From Eubacteriales bacterium (GTDB taxonomy: Bacteria > Bacillota > Clostridia > Lachnospirales > Lachnospiraceae), in the NCBI GenBank assembly GCA_030536755.1, contig JAUNPJ010000036.1, positions 1-38,008 of the forward strand: a stretch of 38,008 bases of DNA. Direction: 5' to 3'. The number at the start of each line of letters is the position of its first letter. The stretch's first letter is position 1. Both the position numbers and the translations under genes were made by a program. Below the pieces are notes generated by a model. It made no database searches and was not told the DNA's origin. It saw only the letters and a program-made list of their open reading frames with translations. Below are positions 13,924-22,175 of the stretch, piece after piece.

Positions 13924-16287
13924 ATGCCTATGAAAGAAGAAATAACAAAAAGAATACGAGTGTATGGAATTGTGCAGGGTGTGGGCTTTCGCCCGACAGT
14001 AAGTCGCCATGCCACCAAAAATGGCATAAGGGGAAGCGTCTGTAACAAAGGTCCTTATGTAGAAATATTTGCGCAGGGAACCCAGGAACAGGTGGAGGGA
14101 TTTCTGGATGATCTGGAAAACCATCCGCCGAAAAGAGCGGCGATTTTGAAAATCAATGTGGAGCTCGAAGAAAACCCTGTTTCGTATGAGTGTTTTACTA
14201 TTATCGAGAGTGAAAAAACAAAGGGAGAGATTTTTGTCTCTCCGGATATCGCTATCTGCGAGGAATGCAAGGAGGAAATGTTTCACCCGAAGGACAGGCG
14301 GTATCTGCATCCGTTTATTAACTGTACGTGCTGCGGACCGAGGCTGACGATTCTCGATTCCCTTCCCTATGACCGGGAACGGACGAGTATGAAAGAATTT
14401 CCGATGTGTCCGGATTGTGCAGAAGAATATTACAGTCCAGAGACAAGACGGTATGATGCACAGCCGGTCTGCTGCAACGAGTGCGGCCCGGAGGTTTATC
14501 TGATCGGACGGAAGGAACGGGGACGGGACGCAATCATTTATACCAGAAAGACCATTCAATCCGGAGGAATCGTGGCAATCAAGGGAATTGGCGGCTTTCA
14601 TCTCTGCTGTGATGCGTCTAATGAGGAGACGGTCAGCCGACTGAGAACTCTGAAGCGAAGACCGGCAAAGCCGTTTGCCGTGATGGCAGCAGATATGGAC
14701 GTGGTCAGACGTGAGTGTGAGGTGAGCGAGATTCAGGAGAAAGTGCTCACGGGCCATCAGAAACCGATTCTTCTTCTGGAGAAAAAAGAAGGGGGAATCA
14801 TGGCTCCTTCTGTAGCACCGGACAACCCCAAGATCGGGGTGATGCTTCCCTATGCACCGGTTCAGCTTCTGTTGTTTCAGTACGATGACGGACTTGTGAT
14901 GCCGGATTGTCTGGTGATGACAAGCGGCAACACATCGGGCGCGCCGATCTGCCACAACGATGAAGAAGCGCTGGCAGAGCTGTCTGGTTTTTGCGATTGT
15001 ATGCTGTCTCATGACAGAAAAATTCGCATCCGGGCCGATGATTCTGTCATGGATTATTACAAAGGAGAGCCTTATATGATCAGGCGTTCCAGAGGCTATG
15101 CACCGCTTCCGTTTATGGTTTCCAATCCGTGGGAAGGACAGGTGCTGGCAGTTGGCGGCGAGTTGAAAAATACATTTTGCATTGGTGTGGACGGACGATT
15201 TTACCCATCTCCTTATGTCGGAGATCTGGAGGATCTGAGAACGGTAAATGCTCTGAAAGAGACGATTACCCGCCTGGAGACCCTTCTGGAGGTGGAGCCT
15301 TCGATTGCAGTTTGTGACCTGCATCCGAGATACAATTCCACGGCAATCGCAGAGGAACTGGGACTTCCTGTGAAAAAGGTACAGCACCACTATGCACATA
15401 TTCTCTCCTGTATGGCCGAAAATGACTGTGCGGAGCCGGTGATCGGCGTATCGTTTGACGGAACGGGATACGGAACGGATGGAACGGTATGGGGCGGAGA
15501 AATCCTGGCAGCAGATTATGACGATTTTCAGAGACTGGGAAGCATTGAGCCGTTTTTGCAGATTGGCGGAGATGTTTCTGCAAAAGAGGGCTGGCGCATT
15601 GCCGTTTCTCTGATTTATGGTTATACAAAAGATCAGGAGAAAACAAGGCAGATCGCACAAAGTCTGGGATTGTGCAGCGAGACCGAATGCAAAGTGCAGC
15701 TGACGATGGCAGAGCGAAAAATCAATGCCATCACATCAACCAGTGCGGGACGTTTGTTTGACGGCGTCAGCGCAATCCTGGGAATCCGGCGCTGCTCGAC
15801 GTTTGAGGGAGAGGCTTCGATGACACTGGAGTTTGTGGCAGAAGCCTACGAAAAAGACAAAGGAAATAAAGAGGCGTTTTCCAAAGTGCTTAAGGAAGAG
15901 GAAATTCCTTTCTTGAAAGAAACACAGGAGGAACGGCTGCTTTTCAATACCGGTGCACTTGTGGAACACATCGTAAAGGCACGGATGGAGGGAGAAGATG
16001 TTGGCTATCTGGCTTACTATTTCCATGCACAGCTCGCACGCCAGATTGTGGCTGCCTGTGTGCGTATCCGGGAAGAAAACGGACGAAACAAAGTGGCGCT
16101 AAGCGGCGGTGTATTTCAGAATCTGCTGCTTTTGCGTCTGACGGATGAGCTTTTGGAAGCAGAAAAATTTGAAGTGTTAAGACACAGCATGATTCCGCCA
16201 AATGACGGAGGAATTGCTGTTGGACAGGCTGTTTACGGGATGCAGCAATTATATAAAAGGAAACAACATCCAGAAGGAGGAGAATAA
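13924..16287 (+). CDS. hypF: Carbamoyltransferase HypF
   Basis: A 787-residue HypF, which converts carbamoyl phosphate and ATP to carbamoyl-adenylate and transfers the carbamoyl group to the C-terminal cysteine of HypE, the first step in making cyanide ligands. Domains in order: acylphosphatase (RVYGIVQGVGFRP, residues 12-24), two zinc fingers (C112/C115/C134/C137 and C162/C165/C184/C187), YrdC-like domain (GGIVAIKGIGGFHLCCD, ~214-400), and Kae1-like domain with the HHYAH metal motif, SFDGTGYGTDG and GGVFQN. All domains are complete and of normal length. It sits between the first NifK-like gene and hypC. Hydrogenase maturation is the known role; its place inside a nitrogenase-like operon is the unusual point. 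Confidence 0.96.
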   Translation: MPMKEEITKRIRVYGIVQGVGFRPTVSRHATKNGIRGSVCNKGPYVEIFAQGTQEQVEGFLDDLENHPPKRAAILKINVELEENPVSYECFTIIESEKTKGEIFVSPDIAICEECKEEMFHPKDRRYLHPFINCTCCGPRLTILDSLPYDRERTSMKEFPMCPDCAEEYYSPETRRYDAQPVCCNECGPEVYLIGRKERGRDAIIYTRKTIQSGGIVAIKGIGGFHLCCDASNEETVSRLRTLKRRPAKPFAVMAADMDVVRRECEVSEIQEKVLTGHQKPILLLEKKEGGIMAPSVAPDNPKIGVMLPYAPVQLLLFQYDDGLVMPDCLVMTSGNTSGAPICHNDEEALAELSGFCDCMLSHDRKIRIRADDSVMDYYKGEPYMIRRSRGYAPLPFMVSNPWEGQVLAVGGELKNTFCIGVDGRFYPSPYVGDLEDLRTVNALKETITRLETLLEVEPSIAVCDLHPRYNSTAIAEELGLPVKKVQHHYAHILSCMAENDCAEPVIGVSFDGTGYGTDGTVWGGEILAADYDDFQRLGSIEPFLQIGGDVSAKEGWRIAVSLIYGYTKDQEKTRQIAQSLGLCSETECKVQLTMAERKINAITSTSAGRLFDGVSAILGIRRCSTFEGEASMTLEFVAEAYEKDKGNKEAFSKVLKEEEIPFLKETQEERLLFNTGALVEHIVKARMEGEDVGYLAYYFHAQLARQIVAACVRIREENGRNKVALSGGVFQNLLLLRLTDELLEAEKFEVLRHSMIPPNDGGIAVGQAVYGMQQLYKRKQHPEGGE

Positions 16288-16290
16288 AAG

Positions 16291-16500
16291 ATGTGTGTTG
16301 GGTTATCGGCAAAAGTAGTAAAGATTGGTGATGGAGTGGCGATTATTGATGCCGGCGGAGCAAAGAGAGAGGTGTCTTCCCAGTTGATTCAGGATCTGGA
16401 GCCAGGTGATTATGTGATGGTGCATGCCGGAGTGGCAATCGCCAAAATTACAGACGAGGATGAGAGTGAAACCGATGAGCTGCTGGAGGGATTGTTATGA
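16291..16500 (+). CDS. hypC: HypC/HupF-type chaperone
   Basis: A 69-residue small chaperone starting MCVG, with the essential Cys2 that, after removal of Met, holds the iron of the Fe(CN)2CO unit together with HypD. The conserved VHAGVAIA near residues 44-51 supplies the family histidine. AGAAGGAGGAG precedes the start. Its stop overlaps the hypD start (ATGA), so the two partners are translated together. In hydrogenase systems HypC also delivers the unit to the large subunit; here the recipient is unknown. Confidence 0.95.
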   Translation: MCVGLSAKVVKIGDGVAIIDAGGAKREVSSQLIQDLEPGDYVMVHAGVAIAKITDEDESETDELLEGLL

Positions 16501-17534
16501 AGAAAAGTGCAAAAGAAATCATCGAAACGTATGATGGCCCGTCCGTCCGGATGATGGAGGTCTGCGGAACGCATACGCATGAAAACTTCCGGCTTGGAAT
16601 CCGAAAGCTTTTGCCAAAACAGGTGGAATTGATATCCGGACCGGGATGCCCGGTATGTGTGACACCGGTAGGCTTTATTGACGAGGCAGTTTATCTTGCG
16701 CTGGAGAGAGGCGTGACGATTTGTACGTTTGGAGATCTCGTTCGTGTTCCGGGAACGAAGATGAGTCTGGCCGGAGCCAGAGCCGAGGGCGCAAAAATAC
16801 AGATTGTATATTCTCCCGCCGATGCAGAAAAATACGCCAAAGAGCATCCACAGGAACAGGTTGTGTTCCTTTCCGTAGGGTTTGAGACGACAACACCGGC
16901 AAGCTGTCTGTCTGTGCAAAAGGCTCAGGAAGACCAGCTTACAAATTATTCTCTTTTGACTGCAAATAAAACAATGCCCGGCGCATATGCTGCGTTAAAG
17001 GGAAGTGCGGATGTCTTTCTGTATCCGGGACATGTCAATGCGATTACGGGAACGGATTTGTGTGAATCACTGACAAAAGAAGGTGTCAGTGGTGTCGTTG
17101 CAGGATTCACTGCAAAGGAGCTTCTGACGGCAATGGCAGTGGCACTGGTGAAATATCAGGAGGGAAAACCATTTTTTGTCAATGCGTATCCGCGGGTTGT
17201 GACAAAAGAAGGAAGTTTGCAGGCACAGAAACTGGTGGAAGAATTGATGGAACCGTGTGATTCCGAGTGGCGCGGTCTTGGTGTGATTCCGGGATCGGGA
17301 CTGAATCTGCGAGAAGCATGGCAGGCATATGATGCAAGAAAAAAATATGAGATGCCAAAAATCGAAGGAAAGCCAAATCCGGCCTGTCGCTGTGGGGATG
17401 TACTGCAGGGAAAATGTAAGCCCTGTGACTGTAAAGTGTTCGGAAAAGGTTGTACACCGCTGCATCCGATCGGTGCGTGCATGGTTTCCAATGAAGGTGC
17501 CTGTTCCGCATATTTCCAGTATGGAAAGGAATAA
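16497..17534 (+). CDS. hypD: Fe(CN)2CO assembly scaffold HypD
   Basis: A 345-residue iron-sulfur protein on which the Fe(CN)2CO group is assembled. It retains C23 in MEVCGTHTH (the iron ligand equivalent), the redox pair GPGCPVC at C51/C54, and a C-terminal cysteine series (ACRCGD, GKCKPCDC, GKGCTP, GACMV) that includes the 4Fe-4S ligands. The residues after the first motif, HENFRLGI, differ from the more usual MAIFRxGI-type text in Firmicutes hydrogenase HypD, which might reflect a specialised subgroup. Overlaps hypC by 4 bp. Confidence 0.95.
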   Translation: MKKSAKEIIETYDGPSVRMMEVCGTHTHENFRLGIRKLLPKQVELISGPGCPVCVTPVGFIDEAVYLALERGVTICTFGDLVRVPGTKMSLAGARAEGAKIQIVYSPADAEKYAKEHPQEQVVFLSVGFETTTPASCLSVQKAQEDQLTNYSLLTANKTMPGAYAALKGSADVFLYPGHVNAITGTDLCESLTKEGVSGVVAGFTAKELLTAMAVALVKYQEGKPFFVNAYPRVVTKEGSLQAQKLVEELMEPCDSEWRGLGVIPGSGLNLREAWQAYDARKKYEMPKIEGKPNPACRCGDVLQGKCKPCDCKVFGKGCTPLHPIGACMVSNEGACSAYFQYGKE

Positions 17535-17588
17535 ACGAGATGTCTTTGAAAAAGACGGGAAATACATCGTATATGGAGGGAGAAATAA

Positions 17589-18596
17589 ATGAAAAATCAA
17601 ACAGTAACGATGGCTCACGGTGCTGGCGGAAGGCAGACATCGGAGCTGATCGATCAGGTATTTAAAGCACATTTTTCCAATCCCGATCTGACTGCAGATG
17701 ATGCGGCAGTATTGGCGCCGCCGGTGGGAAAAATGGCAGTATCGACCGATGGATTTATCGTATCTCCGGCATTTTTCCCGGGTGGCAATATCGGAAAGTT
17801 GTCCATCTGCGGTACGGTCAATGATCTGGCCTGCATGGGCGCAAAACCCTTATATCTGACATGTGCGTTTGTCATTGAGGAAGGATTTCCGATGGAAAAA
17901 CTGGAGGAGATTGCTGCCGCCATGGAAAAAACGGCCAAAGAGGCAGGTGTTCGTATTGTGTCCGGTGATACCAAAGTGGCCGGAAAAGGCCAGGTGGACG
18001 GCATTTTCATCACAACGACCGGTATGGGTGAGATTGAAGAGGGCGTGCAGACGTCCGGCGATTTTGCAAAGCCGGGAGATGCCATCATTGTGACCGGCGA
18101 TGTGGGAAGACATGGCTGTACGATTTTGCTTGCAAGAGAAGAGTTTGGCATTGAGGCAGAGATTACCAGCGACTGTGCACCGCTTTGGGGAACGGTAAAA
18201 GCAGTGATGGATGAGACACATGACATTCATGTGATCCGTGACGCAACCCGCGGCGGTGTGGGAACGGTTCTGTATGAGATTGCGGAGCAGAGTAACGTGG
18301 GAATCCGTCTGGATGCAGCGGCTGTTCCGGTTGATCCGGCAGTCAAAGGTGTGTGTGGTATGCTGGGACTGGAGCCGCTTTATCTGGCATGTGAGGGACG
18401 ACTGGTGATTATGGCACCGAAAGAAGTGGCACCTCAGATTCTGGAAGTATTGAAAAAAGGACCGTATTCGCAGAATGCGGCAATCATCGGTGAAGTGACA
18501 AAAGAGCAGCCGGGGCGTGTGGTGATGACAACGGAAATCGGAACACAGGCACTTCTTCCGCAGCCGGGAGGAGAGCTTCTGCCACGTATTTGCTGA
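17589..18596 (+). CDS. hypE: Carbamoyl dehydratase HypE
   Basis: A 335-residue ATPase of the PurM/ThiL/SelD-like fold that dehydrates the carbamoyl group on its C-terminal cysteine to a thiocyanate and donates cyanide to HypD-bound iron. It starts with the typical MAHGAGGRQTSELI, contains STDGF and GTVNDLACMGAKP, and ends in LPRIC, the diagnostic flexible tail with the acceptor cysteine (C335). GGAGGGA lies upstream of 17589. With hypF, hypC and hypD it completes the cyanide/iron branch; hypA and hypB (nickel insertion) are not in the window. Confidence 0.96.
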   Translation: MKNQTVTMAHGAGGRQTSELIDQVFKAHFSNPDLTADDAAVLAPPVGKMAVSTDGFIVSPAFFPGGNIGKLSICGTVNDLACMGAKPLYLTCAFVIEEGFPMEKLEEIAAAMEKTAKEAGVRIVSGDTKVAGKGQVDGIFITTTGMGEIEEGVQTSGDFAKPGDAIIVTGDVGRHGCTILLAREEFGIEAEITSDCAPLWGTVKAVMDETHDIHVIRDATRGGVGTVLYEIAEQSNVGIRLDAAAVPVDPAVKGVCGMLGLEPLYLACEGRLVIMAPKEVAPQILEVLKKGPYSQNAAIIGEVTKEQPGRVVMTTEIGTQALLPQPGGELLPRIC

Positions 18597-18621
18597 TTTT
18601 ATTGACAGAGAGGGAGCGATT

Positions 18622-18885
18622 ATGGACACAAGAGTTGCAGTAATTTCTATTATTGTGGAAAATAAAAATGCGATTGAGCGATTGAATCATTTACTTCAGG
18701 AGGAATCGGAATACATCATTGGAAGAATGGGCATACCCTACCGGGAAAAAGGAGTCAGTATCATCAGCATTGTCATTGATGCACCGCAGGACAGGATCAG
18801 TGCTCTGTCCGGAAAACTTGGCAGAATGGAAGGTGTTTCTGCGAAAACTGCGTACTCCAATGTGATCACAAAAGCGGAGGGATAA
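18622..18885 (+). CDS. TM1266-type ACT-like putative regulator
   Basis: An 87-residue ACT/NikR-C-like domain protein of the family named for Thermotoga TM1266, annotated as a putative regulator of iron-only hydrogenase systems. Typical features are the opening [12 protein letters not shown], the [18 protein letters not shown] segment and the [15 protein letters not shown] helix. It has no DNA-binding domain, so it may act by binding a ligand or a protein partner. Its normal company is [FeFe]-hydrogenase maturation genes (hydEFG); here it lies between hypE and a NifH-like gene, tying it instead to Hyp and nitrogenase-like proteins. Confidence 0.85.
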   Translation: MDTRVAVISIIVENKNAIERLNHLLQEESEYIIGRMGIPYREKGVSIISIVIDAPQDRISALSGKLGRMEGVSAKTAYSNVITKAEG

Positions 18886-18898
18886 GAAAGGCGAACAT

Positions 18899-19666
18899 AT
18901 GATTAAAATTGCAGTTTATGGAAAAGGCGGAATCGGAAAATCAACGACCGTGTCCAATGTTGCGGCTGCGTTTGCCGAGCAGGGTCTGAAAGTGATGCAG
19001 ATTGGCTGTGACCCGAAGGCAGATTCCACACTGCAGCTTCGGCATGGGGAAGAAGTTCCGACGGTGCTGGATTTATATAATCAGAAAAAAAATAATTTTC
19101 AGCTGGAAGACATGGTAAGAATTGGATACAATGGTGTCATTTGTGTGGAAGCGGGCGGTCCGACTCCGGGACTGGGATGCGCGGGGCGCGGCATTATCAC
19201 GGCACTGGAGAAGCTGAAAGAAAAAGGTGCTTATGAGACCTACAAGCCGGATATTGTGCTGTACGATGTGCTTGGAGATGTCGTCTGCGGCGGTTTTTCC
19301 ATGCCGATGCGAAAGGGATATGCCGATCAGGTGTTTATCCTCACTTCTGGTGAAAATATGGCGATTCATGCGGCCGCCAACATCGCGATGGCTGTCACGA
19401 ATTTCAAAAAGCGTGGATATGCAAGCCTCGGCGGTCTGATCTTAAACCGACGCAATGTGAATCGGGAAGACGAAAAAGTGCAGGAGCTTGCCCAGGATTT
19501 TGATACGAAAATTGTCGGAACGCTGTCCCACAGTGAACAGGTAACCATGGCGGAAGAACAGGGAAAAATTCTTCTGGAATGTTATCCGGACAGTGCGATG
19601 GCAGAGGAATACCGTCTTTTGGCGAAGCAGATTTTGAAAATCTGTCAGGAGGGAAAAGAATGCTAA
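18899..19666 (+). CDS. NifH-like iron protein, copy 2
   Basis: A 255-residue paralogue of the gene at 10822, with P-loop GKGGIGKST (8-16), switch I DPKADST, and cluster cysteines C94 (GLGCAGRG) and C130 ([11 protein letters not shown]). Differences from copy 1 concentrate in the 45-75 region and the C-terminal third ([16 protein letters not shown]), which in NifH contact the partner, suggesting that each iron protein serves its own D/K pair. The stop overlaps the start of the second NifD-like gene by 7 bp. Confidence 0.93.
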   Translation: MIKIAVYGKGGIGKSTTVSNVAAAFAEQGLKVMQIGCDPKADSTLQLRHGEEVPTVLDLYNQKKNNFQLEDMVRIGYNGVICVEAGGPTPGLGCAGRGIITALEKLKEKGAYETYKPDIVLYDVLGDVVCGGFSMPMRKGYADQVFILTSGENMAIHAAANIAMAVTNFKKRGYASLGGLILNRRNVNREDEKVQELAQDFDTKIVGTLSHSEQVTMAEEQGKILLECYPDSAMAEEYRLLAKQILKICQEGKEC

Positions 19667-20988
19667 AGAGAGTAGGAGATACGATTGATACGTCAGATGC
19701 AATCGTTGCCATAAAAGATGCCGCATTTCCCGCACCGTTTGCCTCACAGTTGGAATTTAATTCTCCGGCGCATGGCAACTGGAATATTGTACATACAGGA
19801 ATGCTGCTGCCGGAAGCCCGGCAGATCTATGTGTGCGCCGATAACTGTATGCGCGGCGTCGTTCTCACTGCTGCGGAGATGAATGCGGCAGACCGGTTTT
19901 CTTTCGTGATCATAGAGGAAGAGCATCTGCTGAACGGCAATCTGGAGGATATCACGATTGAGGGCGTGGCGGATGTCATTGAAAAATTGACGGAGCATCC
20001 CAAGGCAGTGTTGTTATTTACCGTTTGTCTGCATCATTTTCTGGGCTGCGATCTGGAGCGTGTCTATCAGGAACTGGAGGAGCGATTTCCGGATATTGCG
20101 TTTATCCGCTGTTATATGGATCCGATCATGCAGAAAACAGGCCTGACACCGGATCAGAAATTAAGAAAAGCGCTGTATGATCCGCTGCCGCAGAGAGAGG
20201 CAGATTCAAAGACTGTCGCGTTGCTTGGCAGTGATTTTGCGCTGGATGAGAGTTCGGATCTGGTGCAGCTTCTGCAGAAAAACGGATACGAATTCAAAGA
20301 ACTGCCGAAGTGCCAAAGCTGGGAGGAATATCTGGAATTGAGCAAAGCAAGTCTGTTTGTGTCCTGTTACCCGCCCGGTCGGTATGGCGCCCAGGATCTG
20401 GCAGACAGACTTGGCAGGAAACACCTGTATCTTCCGGCATGTTTTAGATATGAAGAGATTGGCAGTCATCTGAATGCACTTGCGGATGCGTTAGGGCTGC
20501 CGGAACAGGATTTTCAGGAAGAAATCGAAAGCTGTGAAAAAGCACTGGCACAGGCAAAGCAGGAGATTGGAGACATGCCGATCGCACTGGACTATATGTT
20601 CCATCCGAGACCGCTGGGGCTGGCGAGACTGCTGATCTCTCATGGATTTGCGGTAAAGACGATCTATCTGGATGCCATCAGTTTGGAAGAGCAGGAGGAT
20701 TTTGCATGGCTGCAGGCACATGCGCCGGAGCTTGAGCTGGCGGCAACGATACATGTCAAGATGCGTGTGCTGCCAAGAGGCGGTGAGCAGGAAGTTCTGG
20801 CAATCGGGCAGAAGGCTGCGTGGTTTCGCAGGAGCAGTCATTTTGTAAATATGGTGCAGGGCGGCGGCCTGTATGGATTTGATGGAATCCGAAGACTGGC
20901 AGAGTTGATGATGGAAGCCTTCCGTGAGGAAAAAGATACAGAATCTCTGGTTGTGCAAAAGGGATGGGGGTGTGATTGCTGTCTATGA
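19660..20988 (+). CDS. NifD-like nitrogenase component 1 protein, copy 2
   Basis: A 442-residue paralogue of the gene at 11580. It keeps FNSP near 33-36, a cysteine motif VCADNCMRG (C59, C63), [16 protein letters not shown] (C123, C130) and [14 protein letters not shown] near the end. The FeMo-cofactor ligand positions are again not obvious. The C-terminus ends GWGCDCCL, three cysteines in the last five residues, absent from copy 1. The start at 19660 is chosen for AGGAGGGA upstream and overlap with the NifH-like stop; an in-frame ATG at 19579 would overlap the upstream gene by 88 bp. Divergence from copy 1 is strong, which fits scaffold-versus-enzyme roles but does not prove them. Confidence 0.85.
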   Translation: MLKRVGDTIDTSDAIVAIKDAAFPAPFASQLEFNSPAHGNWNIVHTGMLLPEARQIYVCADNCMRGVVLTAAEMNAADRFSFVIIEEEHLLNGNLEDITIEGVADVIEKLTEHPKAVLLFTVCLHHFLGCDLERVYQELEERFPDIAFIRCYMDPIMQKTGLTPDQKLRKALYDPLPQREADSKTVALLGSDFALDESSDLVQLLQKNGYEFKELPKCQSWEEYLELSKASLFVSCYPPGRYGAQDLADRLGRKHLYLPACFRYEEIGSHLNALADALGLPEQDFQEEIESCEKALAQAKQEIGDMPIALDYMFHPRPLGLARLLISHGFAVKTIYLDAISLEEQEDFAWLQAHAPELELAATIHVKMRVLPRGGEQEVLAIGQKAAWFRRSSHFVNMVQGGGLYGFDGIRRLAELMMEAFREEKDTESLVVQKGWGCDCCL

Positions 20989-22121
20989 GACAATCGTATC
21001 GTATTATACCGATTTATACTGCGGATGTGTCCGGTGTCTGTTCGGCCTTGTATGAGCTGGGCGGCATGACGGTGATGCACGACCCATCCGGCTGCAATTC
21101 CACCTACAACACGCATGATGAGATTCGCTGGTACGACCAGGACAGTCTGATTTATATTTCTGGCTTGAATGAGATTGATGCCATCATGGGAAACGATGAG
21201 AAATTTATTGGGGATATTGAGGATGCTGCCAGAGCGCTGAAGCCGAACTTCATTGCGCTGGCAGGGTCTCCGATTCCGTTTATGAACGGAACGGATTTCC
21301 CGGCGTTGGCGGAAATGCTGGAAGAAGACACGAATATTCCGGCGTTTTCCGTTCCGACGAATGGCATGCATGATTATGTGTATGGCGCGGGAATCGCACT
21401 GGCAGAGATTGCAGAGCGTTTTACCAATCCGGAAAGTCGGTGTACCAATCCGCGCAGTCTGAACCTGCTCGGCGTGACACCGCTCGACTTTGGTCCGCTT
21501 TCTCATGTACAGGCAATGAAACGAAGTTTGGAACAGGCGGGATGGGAAGTCGTTTCGACCTGGGCGATGGGGGATGATCTGAAGACATTGAGGCGCGCCG
21601 GAGAGGCAGCAGTCAATCTGGTGGTTTCTTCGGTTGGTCTTCGCAGTGCAGAAGTATTGAAGCGAAAATTCGGTACACCTTATGTAGTCGGTGCTCCGGT
21701 TGGAAAATTTACAGAGAAGCTGGTGAATATACTGGAGCAGACGGTTGACGACAGAGAGGATACCGTCGCCTATCTGAGTGACAGATTTACAGGAGAACCG
21801 GAAATTACGTTGATCGGCGAACCTGTTACGATGGGGTCACTGGCTGCGGCCATTGAAATGCAGACGAAACGACCTGTGCAGGTGTTATGTCCGCTCAGAG
21901 AAACGGATGGGCTGCTGTCTGCAAATGATGCGGCAGTCCGCGGGGAGGAAGAACTGGAAGAGCGATTGAAAGGTGCAAAAAATATAGTGGCAGATCCGTT
22001 GTATCGACCGATCTGCCCGCCAGAGAGTCGGTTTTATGAATTGCCGCACATTGCATTTTCAGGAAGGATTTACCTGAAAAAACTTCCTGTTTTTTCGGAG
22101 CTATTCTTCTTTTTATCTTGA
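20985..22121 (+). CDS. NifK-like nitrogenase component 1 protein, copy 2
   Basis: A 378-residue paralogue of the gene at 12876, sharing ALYELGG, GLNEIDAIMGNDEK, SPIPFMNGTD and the C-terminal LPHIAFSGRI. The cysteines at C19 and C37 are kept (C37 aligns with C37 of copy 1), while the NifK C153 position is Pro. I use the ATG at 20985 because it overlaps the upstream stop as ATGA; a TTG at 20976 is in frame. After SGRI the reading frame continues 16 more residues through the operon's terminator hairpin, so the tail is probably an accidental extension. Likely the partner of the NifD-like copy 2. Confidence 0.87.
   Translation: MRQSYRIIPIYTADVSGVCSALYELGGMTVMHDPSGCNSTYNTHDEIRWYDQDSLIYISGLNEIDAIMGNDEKFIGDIEDAARALKPNFIALAGSPIPFMNGTDFPALAEMLEEDTNIPAFSVPTNGMHDYVYGAGIALAEIAERFTNPESRCTNPRSLNLLGVTPLDFGPLSHVQAMKRSLEQAGWEVVSTWAMGDDLKTLRRAGEAAVNLVVSSVGLRSAEVLKRKFGTPYVVGAPVGKFTEKLVNILEQTVDDREDTVAYLSDRFTGEPEITLIGEPVTMGSLAAAIEMQTKRPVQVLCPLRETDGLLSANDAAVRGEEELEERLKGAKNIVADPLYRPICPPESRFYELPHIAFSGRIYLKKLPVFSELFFFLS
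22060..22095 (+). terminator. Intrinsic terminator inside the 3' end of the last operon gene
   Basis: CAGGAAG (22060-22066) pairs with CTTCCTG (22083-22089), preceded by AAAAAA and followed by TTTTTT. The stop codon of the NifK-like gene lies 26 bp further on, so the terminator is within the coding sequence. Confidence 0.7.
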
Positions 22122-22130
22122 AGTAAGGAT

Positions 22131-22158
22131 GGGGCTGCGATTGAAGCAGCCCCTCTCT
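22131..22158. terminator. Second hairpin between convergent transcription units
   Basis: GGGGCTGC (22131-22138) pairs perfectly with GCAGCCCC (22146-22153). The T-run is weak (TCTCT). It lies between the nitrogenase-like operon and the convergent FtsX permease gene and may terminate either. Confidence 0.55.
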
Positions 22159-22175
22159 ATCGACAGTCCGATCTG

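Noticed and set aside
13681-15660. A 659-codon open frame on the minus strand opposite hypF
   Set aside because: It overlaps well-conserved hypF and the NifK-like gene over its whole length, has no family resemblance and a His/Cys/Arg-rich composition typical of an antisense shadow.
13924-18596. A NiFe-hydrogenase operon
   Set aside because: Only maturation genes hypFCDE are present; no structural subunit, hypA, hypB or endopeptidase gene lies in the window.
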